Shown here piece by piece: positions 22,171 to 29,796 of a DNA stretch of 33,670 nt (the stretch's first letter is position 1; each line of letters starts with the position of its first letter). Source of the DNA: Chloroflexota bacterium (lineage in GTDB: Bacteria; Chloroflexota; Anaerolineae; Epilineales; SHYO01); contig SHYO01000031.1 of the NCBI GenBank assembly GCA_009692745.1, positions 1-33,670 of the forward strand. Reading direction: 5' to 3'. Made by a program: the position numbers and the translations under genes. The notes below the pieces were generated by a model. That model had not been told where the DNA came from and made no database searches. It saw only the letters and a list, made by a program, of their open reading frames with translations.

Positions 22171-23248
22171 TCCGCCTCCGGTCCAGGGCAGATTTCAGGA
22201 CCCGGGCGAAGTCCTTCCTGGAATCTCGCTGCACGCGTCCGTGGTTGCCCGCGTGCAAACGGCGCCGCAGTACCACTTCAGGTAACATCGCTGTCCTTAG
22301 GCCCAATTCCGTGGCCCGCAGATACCAATCGAGCAGTTCTCCGGTCATGACGGTATCATCAAAAAATCCTACGCGCAAAAAAGCTTCGCGGCTGGTCATC
22401 ATCGTAGAGGGTAGTATGCCCGCCGCCGGCTCGGCGGGACAAACGATCCTGGCCTTCAGCAGTGGATCGAGGTCGGGACTATGAAACTGTTGCACATAGC
22501 CGAATACCATGTCGGGCGCAGGATTGGCGGCGAAGGCCGCTATTTGCAGGGCCAGCTTATCGGGCAGCCAGATATCATCGGCGTCCAGAAAAGCCAGGTA
22601 CTCTTCCCTTGACTCTTGGACGCCCCGGTTGCGCGCCGCGCTTGCCCCGGCATGAGGCTGTTGTATGGTACGTACCGGAGGCGGAAATTGTTGCGCTACC
22701 AGGACCGCATCGTCGGTCGACCCGTCATCTACCACGATCACCTCGGCCACAGCATACGTTTGGTCTAAGGCGCTCTGAATGGCTTCTGCCAGGTAACGCT
22801 CACCATTGTAAATGGGAATGATGGCACTGATACGAGGACGATGGGTGGAACGGAGTTTACTTGCTGCCATGAAATGCAAGTCCCTTTCGGCTTTTCCCAC
22901 CACGCCATCCACCTCCGGGTGCTGGCGCAGGTGTTGCACCTGGATCTCTAACTTGCGCGGTATCCAGATATCGTTCTGGTCTAAAAAGGTGATGATCGCG
23001 CCCCATGCCGCCGCCAAACCCACGTTGCGGGCGACTGCCACTCCCTGGTTCGACTGGTAGATATACCGTACACCGGAAAACTGCTGCACGATAGCGGCGC
23101 TGCGGTCCGTAGAGCCATCGTCTACCACAATCACGTCTATGGGACGGTAATTCTGGTCAAGAATACTTTGCAGCGCTTCGGCCAGGTATTTCTCACCGTT
23201 ATACACCGGGATAATTACACTTGCCAACAATGCTGCCATGTTTTTCAT
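22157..23248 (-). CDS. Tandem GT2 glycosyltransferase with truncated first domain
   Basis: A 363-residue cytoplasmic protein with two GT-A domains in a row. Domain 1 (about 6-118) has VIIPVYNGEKYL and VVDDGSTD but stops after the nucleotide-binding half, and its D-x-D region reads FLDQNDIW. Domain 2 (about 138-350) is complete: IIPIYNGERYL, VVDDGSTDD, FLDADDIW, an acceptor half and a C-terminal RRRLHAGN segment like that of its neighbour. Domain 1 is probably inactive and arose by internal duplication. It would add a sugar from a nucleotide donor to an unknown acceptor. It lies 21 nt downstream of another GT2 gene, which carries a single copy of the same domain. Confidence 0.88.
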   Translation of the reverse strand: MKNMAALLASVIIPVYNGEKYLAEALQSILDQNYRPIDVIVVDDGSTDRSAAIVQQFSGVRYIYQSNQGVAVARNVGLAAAWGAIITFLDQNDIWIPRKLEIQVQHLRQHPEVDGVVGKAERDLHFMAASKLRSTHRPRISAIIPIYNGERYLAEAIQSALDQTYAVAEVIVVDDGSTDDAVLVAQQFPPPVRTIQQPHAGASAARNRGVQESREEYLAFLDADDIWLPDKLALQIAAFAANPAPDMVFGYVQQFHSPDLDPLLKARIVCPAEPAAGILPSTMMTSREAFLRVGFFDDTVMTGELLDWYLRATELGLRTAMLPEVVLRRRLHAGNHGRVQRDSRKDFARVLKSALDRRRSGNG

Positions 23249-23269
23249 TCTACCTCTGGCGTTATACTT

Positions 23270-24016
23270 CTACTCCTCCAAATAATCGGTGAATTTGGGA
23301 AGGGAGTAAGAATTCCCCTGGTTTTTCCGGCGGCGGTCCAGCGATTTTTTCAGAACATTCGTTAGGTATAAGTCCTGGATCTTCTTCTCCCGCGTCATAT
23401 TACCTGTATGCAGGCGGTAGTGCAACGTAATGCGTTTGAGAATTACCATGCCAATACCGGCTTCCCTGGCCCGCAGGAACCAATCGTGATCCTCACTGAA
23501 GCGCAGGGTTTCATCAAAATTCCCTACCTTGTCGAAGGCGGACTTGCGGAAGACGCCACTTCCCAGGTGGATAAAAACCAGGCTGTTGTCATCCTCAGAT
23601 AGGTGTATTTGAGGTTCCTGTGCCCCCGGCAGCAGCACATATTGTATGCGACCCAGCACCACCTCCAATTCCGGGGCGGCGAGTAACCGTCCAACTTGGA
23701 TTTGCAATTTATCTGCCGGCCATAGGTCATCGGCATCCAGGAAGGCCATAAATGCGCCTTTGGCTACGACCAGGCCAGCGTTGCGCGCCGAGGATGGCCC
23801 GCCGTTGGTTTTGTACAAGTAGCGCACATCCGGCCCCAAACCGGCGGCCGCCCGGGCCGTATCATCTGTCGATCCGTCGTCGACGATGATGATTTCCAGG
23901 GGGTGATAATTTTGCGCCCGGATGCTGTCCACGGCTTCCGGCAAAAATTGGACGCCGTTAAACACCGGAACGATGACACTCACCAGAGATTGGCTGTCTT
24001 GGTCTGGCGGATTCAT
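23270..24016 (-). CDS. GT2 family glycosyltransferase
   Basis: A 248-residue GT-A enzyme without membrane segments. VIVPVFNGVQFLPEA (about 14-28) and IIIVDDGSTDDTAR form the nucleotide site, FLDADDLW carries the D-x-D metal motif, and FSEDHDWFLRARE holds the likely catalytic base. The C-terminus HYRLHTGNMTRE is shared with the second domain of the next gene, so the two are paralogues. It overlaps the HPr-kinase-like gene by 4 nt (ATGA). Within this operon it could glycosylate the peptide or lipid handled by the PqqD and kinase-like proteins; donor and acceptor are unknown. Confidence 0.9.
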   Translation of the reverse strand: MNPPDQDSQSLVSVIVPVFNGVQFLPEAVDSIRAQNYHPLEIIIVDDGSTDDTARAAAGLGPDVRYLYKTNGGPSSARNAGLVVAKGAFMAFLDADDLWPADKLQIQVGRLLAAPELEVVLGRIQYVLLPGAQEPQIHLSEDDNSLVFIHLGSGVFRKSAFDKVGNFDETLRFSEDHDWFLRAREAGIGMVILKRITLHYRLHTGNMTREKKIQDLYLTNVLKKSLDRRRKNQGNSYSLPKFTDYLEE

Positions 24017-25110
24017 AGCGCGCCTTGCGCCAACAGACCGGCAATGGCTGCCGGAATTTGAGCCAGGTCTGTGCCAGCTTCCAGGATATAAGTAGGCACC
24101 TCTTTGGCTAACCGGCTCATCTTTTGCAGAGCAGCTTGTCCACCGGCCGGTAAATGGAGAATGGTGGTCGGGGCCATGGCTGCCAGGCCAGCCATCGGCC
24201 CGGCTTTGAATATCCGGGTATCCCGATTACCCGAAATTCGCGGCAGCAGAATGGCTCGGATGGGGAATCCCCGGATCATCTTGGCGGGATAGTGCCGGTT
24301 GAGGTAGATCAGGGCCTTCTCCTTTTCCAGCCGGTGTGGATTGCTGATAGCCGGGTGCAAATCCGGGAAGCGGTACATGTTATCGTTCTCCAACTTAGCC
24401 GTACCGTACAAGCTGTATACATACGGCTCGGGGTCTAGCTGCACCAGTACATAATCATCCCCGGCCCATAGCAGCGCAGAATCCAGGCAACTGAGCGTCG
24501 TCGTAGACTTGCCGGAGCCGCTTTTCCCGGCAATCAGCACGCCCCCTTCTGGCCGGCCTACCGCGCCGGCATGGATCAACTGAAACGGCTGGTGGCGCAG
24601 CCACCCGTGTAGGATGATACGCAGGGGAAAGCTCCGCTCCCAATAGGGTACCCGCTGCGTGGACTCCGTCCAGTAAATCGCCAGATTCCGGCTTCTGTCT
24701 ACCATGTGTAGGGCATCAAATCCCAATTGATATACCATGTAGAACCGGCTGGTGTTATAAAGGTGGATTTCACCTTGAGGCCCATAATCATCTGCAGACC
24801 AGGGGGTGGACGGCAGCAGCTGTCCCGTCGAGTCAGAATCCCAGAAGCAGACCGTCAGGTCCGGTGCGGAAACGGGATCCGTGGTCAGGTGGTCCAGGGC
24901 GGGCGTAAAGCAGGCCGCCAGCGCTGCACCGGCAAAACGTAAGCACACTATGCGCCCGCCGATAGTATAAAAACGATCCGTGGTCCCTCCCGCCCGGTCG
25001 GCAATCTTTTGAAAAATATGATGTATCTTCTCAAAAAATGCGCCGGGCGGCTGGTCCTCTTCTCCAGATGGCCCAGGTAAGTTTATTTGCAGCGCATCCG
25101 ATTCAATCAT
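24013..25110 (-). CDS. HPr kinase-like P-loop protein of RiPP/lasso-type loci
   Basis: 365 residues. The C-terminal half has the HPr kinase/phosphorylase-type P-loop: LIHAGAVG then GVLIAGKSGSGKSTTT with GKSGSGKST at 195-203, and WAGDDYVLV at 215-223. The N-terminal ~170 residues are an unrelated alpha/beta region found with this type of kinase outside sugar regulation. It is not the PTS regulator: no HPr is present and length and neighbours differ. Such proteins occur beside PqqD-like and nucleotidyltransferase genes in lasso-peptide and related clusters, where some phosphorylate the peptide. It overlaps PqqD by 8 nt and GT2 by 4 nt, so the set is co-translated. Confidence 0.85.
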   Translation of the reverse strand: MIESDALQINLPGPSGEEDQPPGAFFEKIHHIFQKIADRAGGTTDRFYTIGGRIVCLRFAGAALAACFTPALDHLTTDPVSAPDLTVCFWDSDSTGQLLPSTPWSADDYGPQGEIHLYNTSRFYMVYQLGFDALHMVDRSRNLAIYWTESTQRVPYWERSFPLRIILHGWLRHQPFQLIHAGAVGRPEGGVLIAGKSGSGKSTTTLSCLDSALLWAGDDYVLVQLDPEPYVYSLYGTAKLENDNMYRFPDLHPAISNPHRLEKEKALIYLNRHYPAKMIRGFPIRAILLPRISGNRDTRIFKAGPMAGLAAMAPTTILHLPAGGQAALQKMSRLAKEVPTYILEAGTDLAQIPAAIAGLLAQGAL

Positions 25111-25576
25111 TATTCTCCAGCGCCGCTTTATTAATATTGGGCCAACCAGCTTCGTCTACCTCGTGGATGGGATCTAACCAGAGGAGATCTTGCATATCGG
25201 TATATTTATGCAGCTCGGGAACTGCGAAAAGGGGCTTCTCTGCTAGTGCCATAGTAGCGCCATCCGCTGGTCTACCGGTGGGTTTGGCAGCTACCCCATT
25301 CTTACCCTGGATGATCAGCCCCTCTGCGTATAGCTCCGCTATAAAACCCTGGACCGTTTCGGTTATAGCCGCTGTATTGCCGGTGTATTTATCTACCAGG
25401 GTGGTTGCGATCATTTCCAGTGGAACCTCTTGCTCTATGCAAGCCCAAATAGCTGCCGCTACGTCCACCAGGCTATAGTAGCAGCCGTTGCCCATGTTGA
25501 CCAGTATCACTTCTCCATCAATTGTCTCACACACGACTTTGGCATAGTTTACCCTGGGGTGCTCCATGGAAATCAT
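25103..25576 (-). CDS. PqqD-like peptide-binding protein with C-terminal WP-containing tail
   Basis: 157 residues. Residues 1-93 are a PqqD fold, the RiPP recognition element that binds leader peptides: a strand with EVILVNMGNGCYYSL, VAAAIWACIEQ, and a helical IAATTLVDKY-like region up to GLIIQGK. The remaining ~64 residues are atypical: PELHKYTDMQDLLW, then LDPIHEVDEAGWP, with acidic, Tyr/Trp/Pro-rich content, and I believe this tail recurs in related PqqD proteins. It could be a fused leader or substrate segment, or a docking peptide for a partner. The start ATG has AAGGAG four bases upstream and overlaps the nucleotidyltransferase stop by 4 nt. Confidence 0.85.
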   Translation of the reverse strand: MISMEHPRVNYAKVVCETIDGEVILVNMGNGCYYSLVDVAAAIWACIEQEVPLEMIATTLVDKYTGNTAAITETVQGFIAELYAEGLIIQGKNGVAAKPTGRPADGATMALAEKPLFAVPELHKYTDMQDLLWLDPIHEVDEAGWPNINKAALENND

Positions 25577-26679
25577 CGCTCTCCTTTTTCATAAAGCAAG
25601 GTAGATAAAGGGGTTTTCTGCATTTTGCTAGCCCTGTAGATGGAGATTATCTTGGCCGGCACCTGGCGCCAGGAGTAGGTGGCGTACGTTAAGAGCAAAG
25701 ACCAGCTCAACTCCCGCTGCCAAAAGGTGCGTTTCGTGCGTACGGCCATACGAGAAAGCGAGCTGAGCCGGTATAGTAATCCCACGAGTTGGCGGATGAC
25801 CCGGCTGCGCACCGGATGGACCTGCAGGGCATTCAACGCATTTTCCGGCAGCTCGCATCCCAAGGTCAAATCTGTTAGCAGCAACGCCGTCAGGGCGATG
25901 TTGTTGCAGTGATAGTCTCGTGCCCTAGTAGCAAATTTATCCCAGTCTAACTGAGGATACTTGCGGATGATTTCAGCGATATCACATAAAGATTTCAGCT
26001 TGAAAAAGCGTTTCCGGCAGCTATTGATGACAGCGGCTAACAGCATATCTTCGGGAGACATGACAAAGACCTCATGCTCGTGCAAGCGCACCTTGGTCGC
26101 CTCGCGCCAGACTCTTGCCCCATCGATGGGCAAGATCCCATTCATCGTAAAGTCGTGGTGCAGCACATAGTCGACTTCAATATGCCGTTTAAATCGCGTA
26201 TTCCGCAGATTGAATTTCAAGAATATTAATAGAACCTTGTCTAGTATTTGAGGATCGATTTCGTCTGGCCGATTTCTGACAACCAGGTCAATGTCGCCGG
26301 TTTCCATATACCAGGGCCGCTCGTATACCAGGTAGTTCAGCGCTTCCCCTTTGACGATCATTACGTCAATAGATTTCTCTTGCAAGAGCTGCAGCGCCTC
26401 GCGCATCGCTGCGCCCATCTGCCGATTTACGAACACATTTCGCATGTATTTGGTTTTGAAAGCATCCCTCACGTTTTGGGGAATGGGTAGCGCCTGGCCA
26501 AGCTGCGGGGAAGCAAGATGCGTATGTATTAACGGCGCTACGCCCTGTTCTTCAGCTATAGCATAGATGGTCTGCCACTGTAGATCGTGCGCCCGGCTCA
26601 GCGCTATTAACGCTGCGGTGTGCGCTGCCGTCAACTTCTGCCGGGTAGATAGATAAAGAAATTGATCTTCTGGTTGCAT
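25573..26679 (-). CDS. Nucleotidyltransferase family protein, catalytic residues intact
   Basis: A 368-residue protein of the uncharacterised nucleotidyltransferase family (PF14907 type). The core at about 107-135 contains K110-G111 in MIVKGEALNYL, then ETGDIDLVVR with D129 and D131; a third acidic residue is D170 in HIEVDYVLHHD. The helical N- and C-terminal parts are typical. Family members occur in lasso-peptide, capsule and sugar-peptide loci and are predicted to transfer a nucleotide or nucleoside phosphate to a small molecule or peptide. It lies 16 nt after the beta-propeller gene, overlaps pqqD-like by 4 nt, and has a degenerate paralogue at the end of the same operon. Confidence 0.8.
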   Translation of the reverse strand: MQPEDQFLYLSTRQKLTAAHTAALIALSRAHDLQWQTIYAIAEEQGVAPLIHTHLASPQLGQALPIPQNVRDAFKTKYMRNVFVNRQMGAAMREALQLLQEKSIDVMIVKGEALNYLVYERPWYMETGDIDLVVRNRPDEIDPQILDKVLLIFLKFNLRNTRFKRHIEVDYVLHHDFTMNGILPIDGARVWREATKVRLHEHEVFVMSPEDMLLAAVINSCRKRFFKLKSLCDIAEIIRKYPQLDWDKFATRARDYHCNNIALTALLLTDLTLGCELPENALNALQVHPVRSRVIRQLVGLLYRLSSLSRMAVRTKRTFWQRELSWSLLLTYATYSWRQVPAKIISIYRASKMQKTPLSTLLYEKGER

Positions 26680-26695
26680 ATGCCAATCAGGTCCA

Positions 26696-27718
26696 CTACC
26701 AATCGAGGAAGTAAACAGCTCCCGCGAAATCTGTTAAACGGCGTGGCTCCCCCCCGTCCACATCCACCACGAACAGTTGGGGGAAGGGGCCTTCGAAGGA
26801 GACAAAGGCCAGCATATTCCCATCCGGGCTCCATTGGACACGACCACAGGGGCTGTTGCGGAACGTGATCTGCCGCTGTGCTGTGCCGTCCAGGTTCATC
26901 ACCCACACATTGGCTACCCCACCGCGCAGGGCAATCATGGCGATGCGCCGGCCGTCGGGAGATATATCCGGCGCGTCGCTGGAACCGTGCCGATCTTGGT
27001 CCGAAAGCTTGAACCGGACGTAGCCATTGCCGGTGGTCAACCGGCGCAGATGCTGGCCATCAACATCTACGGAATAGACATCCCCATCGCGCCGGAAAAA
27101 GATGATTTGCCGGCCATCCGGCGTAAATTGCGGCACAAAAGACTCCGGATGGTCGGGGGTCAAGGCCAGCGGGGCGCCCTCTGGCAGGCCCATTATTTTG
27201 AGGCGATACCCGGCATCCGGTCCAGAAAAAACTACCCGGTTGCCATCTGGGCTCAGCGCAGACATGTAAATGTAGCCCAGGTCGGGCGCGAGCAGGTAAT
27301 GGTCAGAGCCATCGGCACGTGCCAGGGCTACGTGTCCCACCATCCCGTCATGGACCGTATATACCAGCACCTTGCCATTTTGCGACAGGCCAAAGCCGTA
27401 AGCATCCTTCCATTGGGATCCCAGCGGGTCGCCGGCCGTCAAATTCGCAACCTCGCTGCCGTCGAGTCTACAGCGGTAAACATGGGAGCGACCCGTTACA
27501 TTCGATTGGAAGTAGATCCACCGGCCATCTGGACTGAAATGGGGGAAATCGCAATTCTGGCCCAACTGCACCACCTGTCTCAAATTGCTGCCATCGGCGC
27601 CAATGGTATAAATCGTTCCCACGACCGGTGTGCTCTCTACTCCCCCCGGTATGTCTTTTGAATAGTAGTTTCCCTCCCAGGTCTTGACCGTGAACACGAT
27701 TTCATGGGGGCTGCGCAT
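26696..27718 (-). CDS. TolB-type WD40-like beta-propeller protein
   Basis: A 340-residue protein built of PD40 repeats; the SPDG/TPDG turns recur in FPHFSPDGRWIYF, MSALSPDGNRVVF, VPQFTPDGRQIIFF, APDISPDGRRIAMI and RVQWSPDGNMLAFV. There is no signal peptide, so unlike TolB it should be cytoplasmic. Similar single-propeller proteins include oligogalacturonate-lyase-like enzymes, but a catalytic His set cannot be fixed here. It has a strong Shine-Dalgarno (AAGGAG, 6 nt) and is the first gene of the seven-gene minus-strand operon; it might bind the sugar or peptide product. Confidence 0.85.
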   Translation of the reverse strand: MRSPHEIVFTVKTWEGNYYSKDIPGGVESTPVVGTIYTIGADGSNLRQVVQLGQNCDFPHFSPDGRWIYFQSNVTGRSHVYRCRLDGSEVANLTAGDPLGSQWKDAYGFGLSQNGKVLVYTVHDGMVGHVALARADGSDHYLLAPDLGYIYMSALSPDGNRVVFSGPDAGYRLKIMGLPEGAPLALTPDHPESFVPQFTPDGRQIIFFRRDGDVYSVDVDGQHLRRLTTGNGYVRFKLSDQDRHGSSDAPDISPDGRRIAMIALRGGVANVWVMNLDGTAQRQITFRNSPCGRVQWSPDGNMLAFVSFEGPFPQLFVVDVDGGEPRRLTDFAGAVYFLDW

Positions 27719-27849
27719 CTTTTACTCCTTATTTCCGGCTCTGACTGCCATTGCCTTTTTGAGGAGGCCAGTTTCGGGGAACGACAAATACTATAGCTGA
27801 ATACCCTTCCCAGTCAACTTAACGGCAATGGTAAACATCCAGCTACAGA

Positions 27850-28188
27850 TTACCCACCGGCAAACTTCACCTTATATCCCATCCCGGCCAGCACTTCTCC
27901 CAACTTCTCCCGGTGGTCTCCCTGGATTTCGATGTTGCCATCTTTGAGGGTGCCCCCTGCGCCGCAGCGGGCCTTGAGATCTTTCGTCAGGGATTTCAAC
28001 TCCGCCTCGGAGAGCTGCAGGCCGGAGATGAGTGTGACCGTCTTCCCGCCCCGGTTTTTGCGGTCGCGGGACAGATATACCGTTTGTTGTTGCGGAGGGA
28101 CACGTTGCGCCGGCTTTTCTGGTTTTGTTTTTTCCTCCTCGGGGTCGGTAGAAAAGACAACTTTCTCTCCGGGCCGTGATCTTCGCAA
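27850..28188 (-). CDS. eIF1/SUI1-type translation factor (YciH-like)
   Basis: 112 residues. The first ~40 are basic and Lys/Gln-rich; the SUI1 domain follows, with VYLSRDRKNRGGKTVTLISG, LKSLTKDLKARCGAGGTLKDG and IEIQGDHREKL, the standard bacterial YciH signature. It is related to eukaryotic eIF1 and thought to affect start-codon fidelity. TTG start with AAGGAG six bases upstream. It stands alone, 131 nt upstream of the propeller gene on the same strand. Confidence 0.92.
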   Translation of the reverse strand: MRRSRPGEKVVFSTDPEEEKTKPEKPAQRVPPQQQTVYLSRDRKNRGGKTVTLISGLQLSEAELKSLTKDLKARCGAGGTLKDGNIEIQGDHREKLGEVLAGMGYKVKFAGG

Positions 28189-28249
28189 GGTCAGCTCCTT
28201 TCTACCGCGGTAGGCAAGGGATGTCGTTGATCGAAACCCAGTATACCAT

Positions 28250-28306
28250 CCCCTGCCAGGATGGGAAAACGGGGCAAAACTTCCCGCACTCCTATCCTGG
28301 CAGGGG
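28250..28306. repeat. Long 16-bp hairpin
   Basis: CCCCTGCCAGGATGGG (28250-28265) pairs with 28291-28306 over 16 bp with one G-U pair, enclosing a 25-nt loop. It lies upstream of the SUI1 gene on the opposite side from its start. It may be a transcription terminator, an mRNA leader structure or a REP-like element. Confidence 0.4.
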
Positions 28307-28319
28307 TCGTAGATCCCTT

Positions 28320-28424
28320 ATGTTGAACCATCTGTACTATTTACACGAAGAGGATGCGGAAGTGGTCAATCTCTTACTGGATGAGCTGGAGAAAAAAGAG
28401 CGCACCGCCGGCGAGCATGAATAG
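28320..28424 (+). CDS. Possible 34-residue acidic peptide
   Basis: ATG at 28320 opens MLNHLYYLHEEDAEVVNLLLDE and ends KKERTAGEHE, with an amphipathic acidic helix. An in-frame ATG at 28221 would give 67 residues but runs through the hairpin at 28250-28306. The nearest AGGGG lies 13 nt before 28320, rather far. It fills an otherwise empty divergent-convergent gap. Low certainty. Confidence 0.3.
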   Translation: MLNHLYYLHEEDAEVVNLLLDELEKKERTAGEHE

Positions 28425-28439
28425 CCACCGCCGTGGGGT

Positions 28440-29450
28440 CTAGACCTGTCCCCAGCCGGATGAGTGCAGCTCGGCAATCTGGTTACGCAAGGTAGCGCGC
28501 TGGGTTAGAATGTTGTTGACCGGCAGCATCATATTCTGCTGCCACTGGCTATCCAAAGTGTTAACCTGGACAATATAATCATCAAGAGGTTTTAGTAACT
28601 TGGTGTGTAAAGGATCGATCAGGCTGCGCTGCAGCCCGGTTTCGCCCTGAGAGAGCAGCCCGGCATGCAAGGGAGCGAGCAAGTTGTCTTTCAACTGGCC
28701 CAAGGCACCCGGTAGCGCACTAATCATCCCCGAAAGGTGGTCGATGGTCGCCAGGATATGGGGACCGGCGCCGGGGATGTGACTGATGATTTCGCGGAAG
28801 AAGCCGCCCAGGGCATCCGTGAGGGGCCGGACGGTATTGGCCGTTCTGCCCAACAAATCTCCCAATTGGCCCAACTGCTTTTCCACGTTCTGCAGCACTT
28901 CCTCAGCCGCCCGCAACCCTGCCACCAACACCGGAATCGCCTGTTCCACCGCCGCCAGGCCATTACGCACCAGTTGGGCGCCGGCTGCCAATAAATGCGC
29001 TCCCACGATCAGGGCTGATATAGCAAAGGAGATGGCACGCAACCCTGCAGCCAGGACATCATCCAAGTCCAGGCTATCCAATTTGCCATATAGCCTGACC
29101 AGGTCGCGCAAATGGCCTAACTCCCCTAGTTGCTCAATCTGCCCTTTTTTCTCGCCCAAACCAAAGCCCAGACGTGCTGTCCCGACACCGGTAGCGGTGA
29201 GCAAAACCATACCGGCGGCCGCCCCAGCGAGCATTTGGCGCCGGGTATAGACCGGCGGATCGTTCCGCGCCTGGTTGGCTTCAGCTTCCGCCTGTCCGGC
29301 TGCCATCTGGGTTGTAAAAAGATCTAGTTGTTGCAGCGCGGCCTGGGATAATGCCGGCAACCGGCTTCTGATACGAGCTTCAACCGCGGCCCGCTCGTCC
29401 AGCATGGTATTCGCAGGGTTATTAGTACCGGTAATATATCGTTCCGCCAT
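28440..29450 (-). CDS. Membrane-anchored helical protein with internal Arg-Arg segment
   Basis: 336 residues from the ATG at 29450, chosen because AGAGGGGG lies seven bases upstream. Residues about 68-95 hold TRRQMLAGAAAGMVLLTATG, a twin-arginine-like or membrane-anchor segment placed unusually far inside; an ~65-residue acidic/Gln-rich helical stretch precedes it. After it the protein is almost wholly helical with Leu/Gly-rich stretches (about 130-180) suggesting a second hydrophobic region and long amphipathic helices to the end. No catalytic motif. I do not recognise the family; a membrane-bound scaffold or a Tat-exported protein are both possible. Confidence 0.65.
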   Translation of the reverse strand: MAERYITGTNNPANTMLDERAAVEARIRSRLPALSQAALQQLDLFTTQMAAGQAEAEANQARNDPPVYTRRQMLAGAAAGMVLLTATGVGTARLGFGLGEKKGQIEQLGELGHLRDLVRLYGKLDSLDLDDVLAAGLRAISFAISALIVGAHLLAAGAQLVRNGLAAVEQAIPVLVAGLRAAEEVLQNVEKQLGQLGDLLGRTANTVRPLTDALGGFFREIISHIPGAGPHILATIDHLSGMISALPGALGQLKDNLLAPLHAGLLSQGETGLQRSLIDPLHTKLLKPLDDYIVQVNTLDSQWQQNMMLPVNNILTQRATLRNQIAELHSSGWGQV

Positions 29451-29535
29451 GGGAATTCCCCCTCTCATTAGCAAACCAAAGTGGCTAATACAAAGGAAAA
29501 GAGCTGCCTGCTTCCCCTGTTGGCCTTGAAATCAC

Positions 29536-29796
29536 CTATCTATGTAAAAGTACGAAGCGCATCATAAACAGCGCCGACCAGGAGCCCAACGTGCCGCCCA
29601 AAACCTGGACTTCTCCCAACCATCCGACGCCTATATTTATACCGGCGAAGATAAAATGGCCTATGGCAAAACCCACAATCCCACCCAGGGCAAAGATGCC
29701 CAATTCTGAGATATGCCGCCCCCAAAAGAGATGGAAGCAGGACGCATACAATGCCGATAGCAGCGCCGATAATACGATAGGAGGAGAAAGGCTCAT
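29536..29796 (-). CDS. Small three-helix integral membrane protein
   Basis: 86 residues, with hydrophobic segments at about 5-24, 31-52 and 58-84 joined by short loops (GRHISELG, and a Gly-rich GEVQVLGGTLG). No motif is recognised. The start ATG overlaps the mnmA stop by 4 nt (ATGA), so it is translationally coupled to it, though a functional link with tRNA thiolation is not obvious. Confidence 0.7.
   Translation of the reverse strand: MSLSPPIVLSALLSALYASCFHLFWGRHISELGIFALGGIVGFAIGHFIFAGINIGVGWLGEVQVLGGTLGSWSALFMMRFVLLHR

Noticed and set aside
24013-25110. Classical HPr kinase/phosphorylase of catabolite control
   Set aside because: No HPr or PTS gene nearby, longer N-terminal region, and neighbours (PqqD, nucleotidyltransferase, GT2) typical of peptide-modification loci.
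26777-27661. A 294-codon plus-strand frame opposite the beta-propeller gene
   Set aside because: Antisense to five clear PD40 repeats, with no motif of its own.
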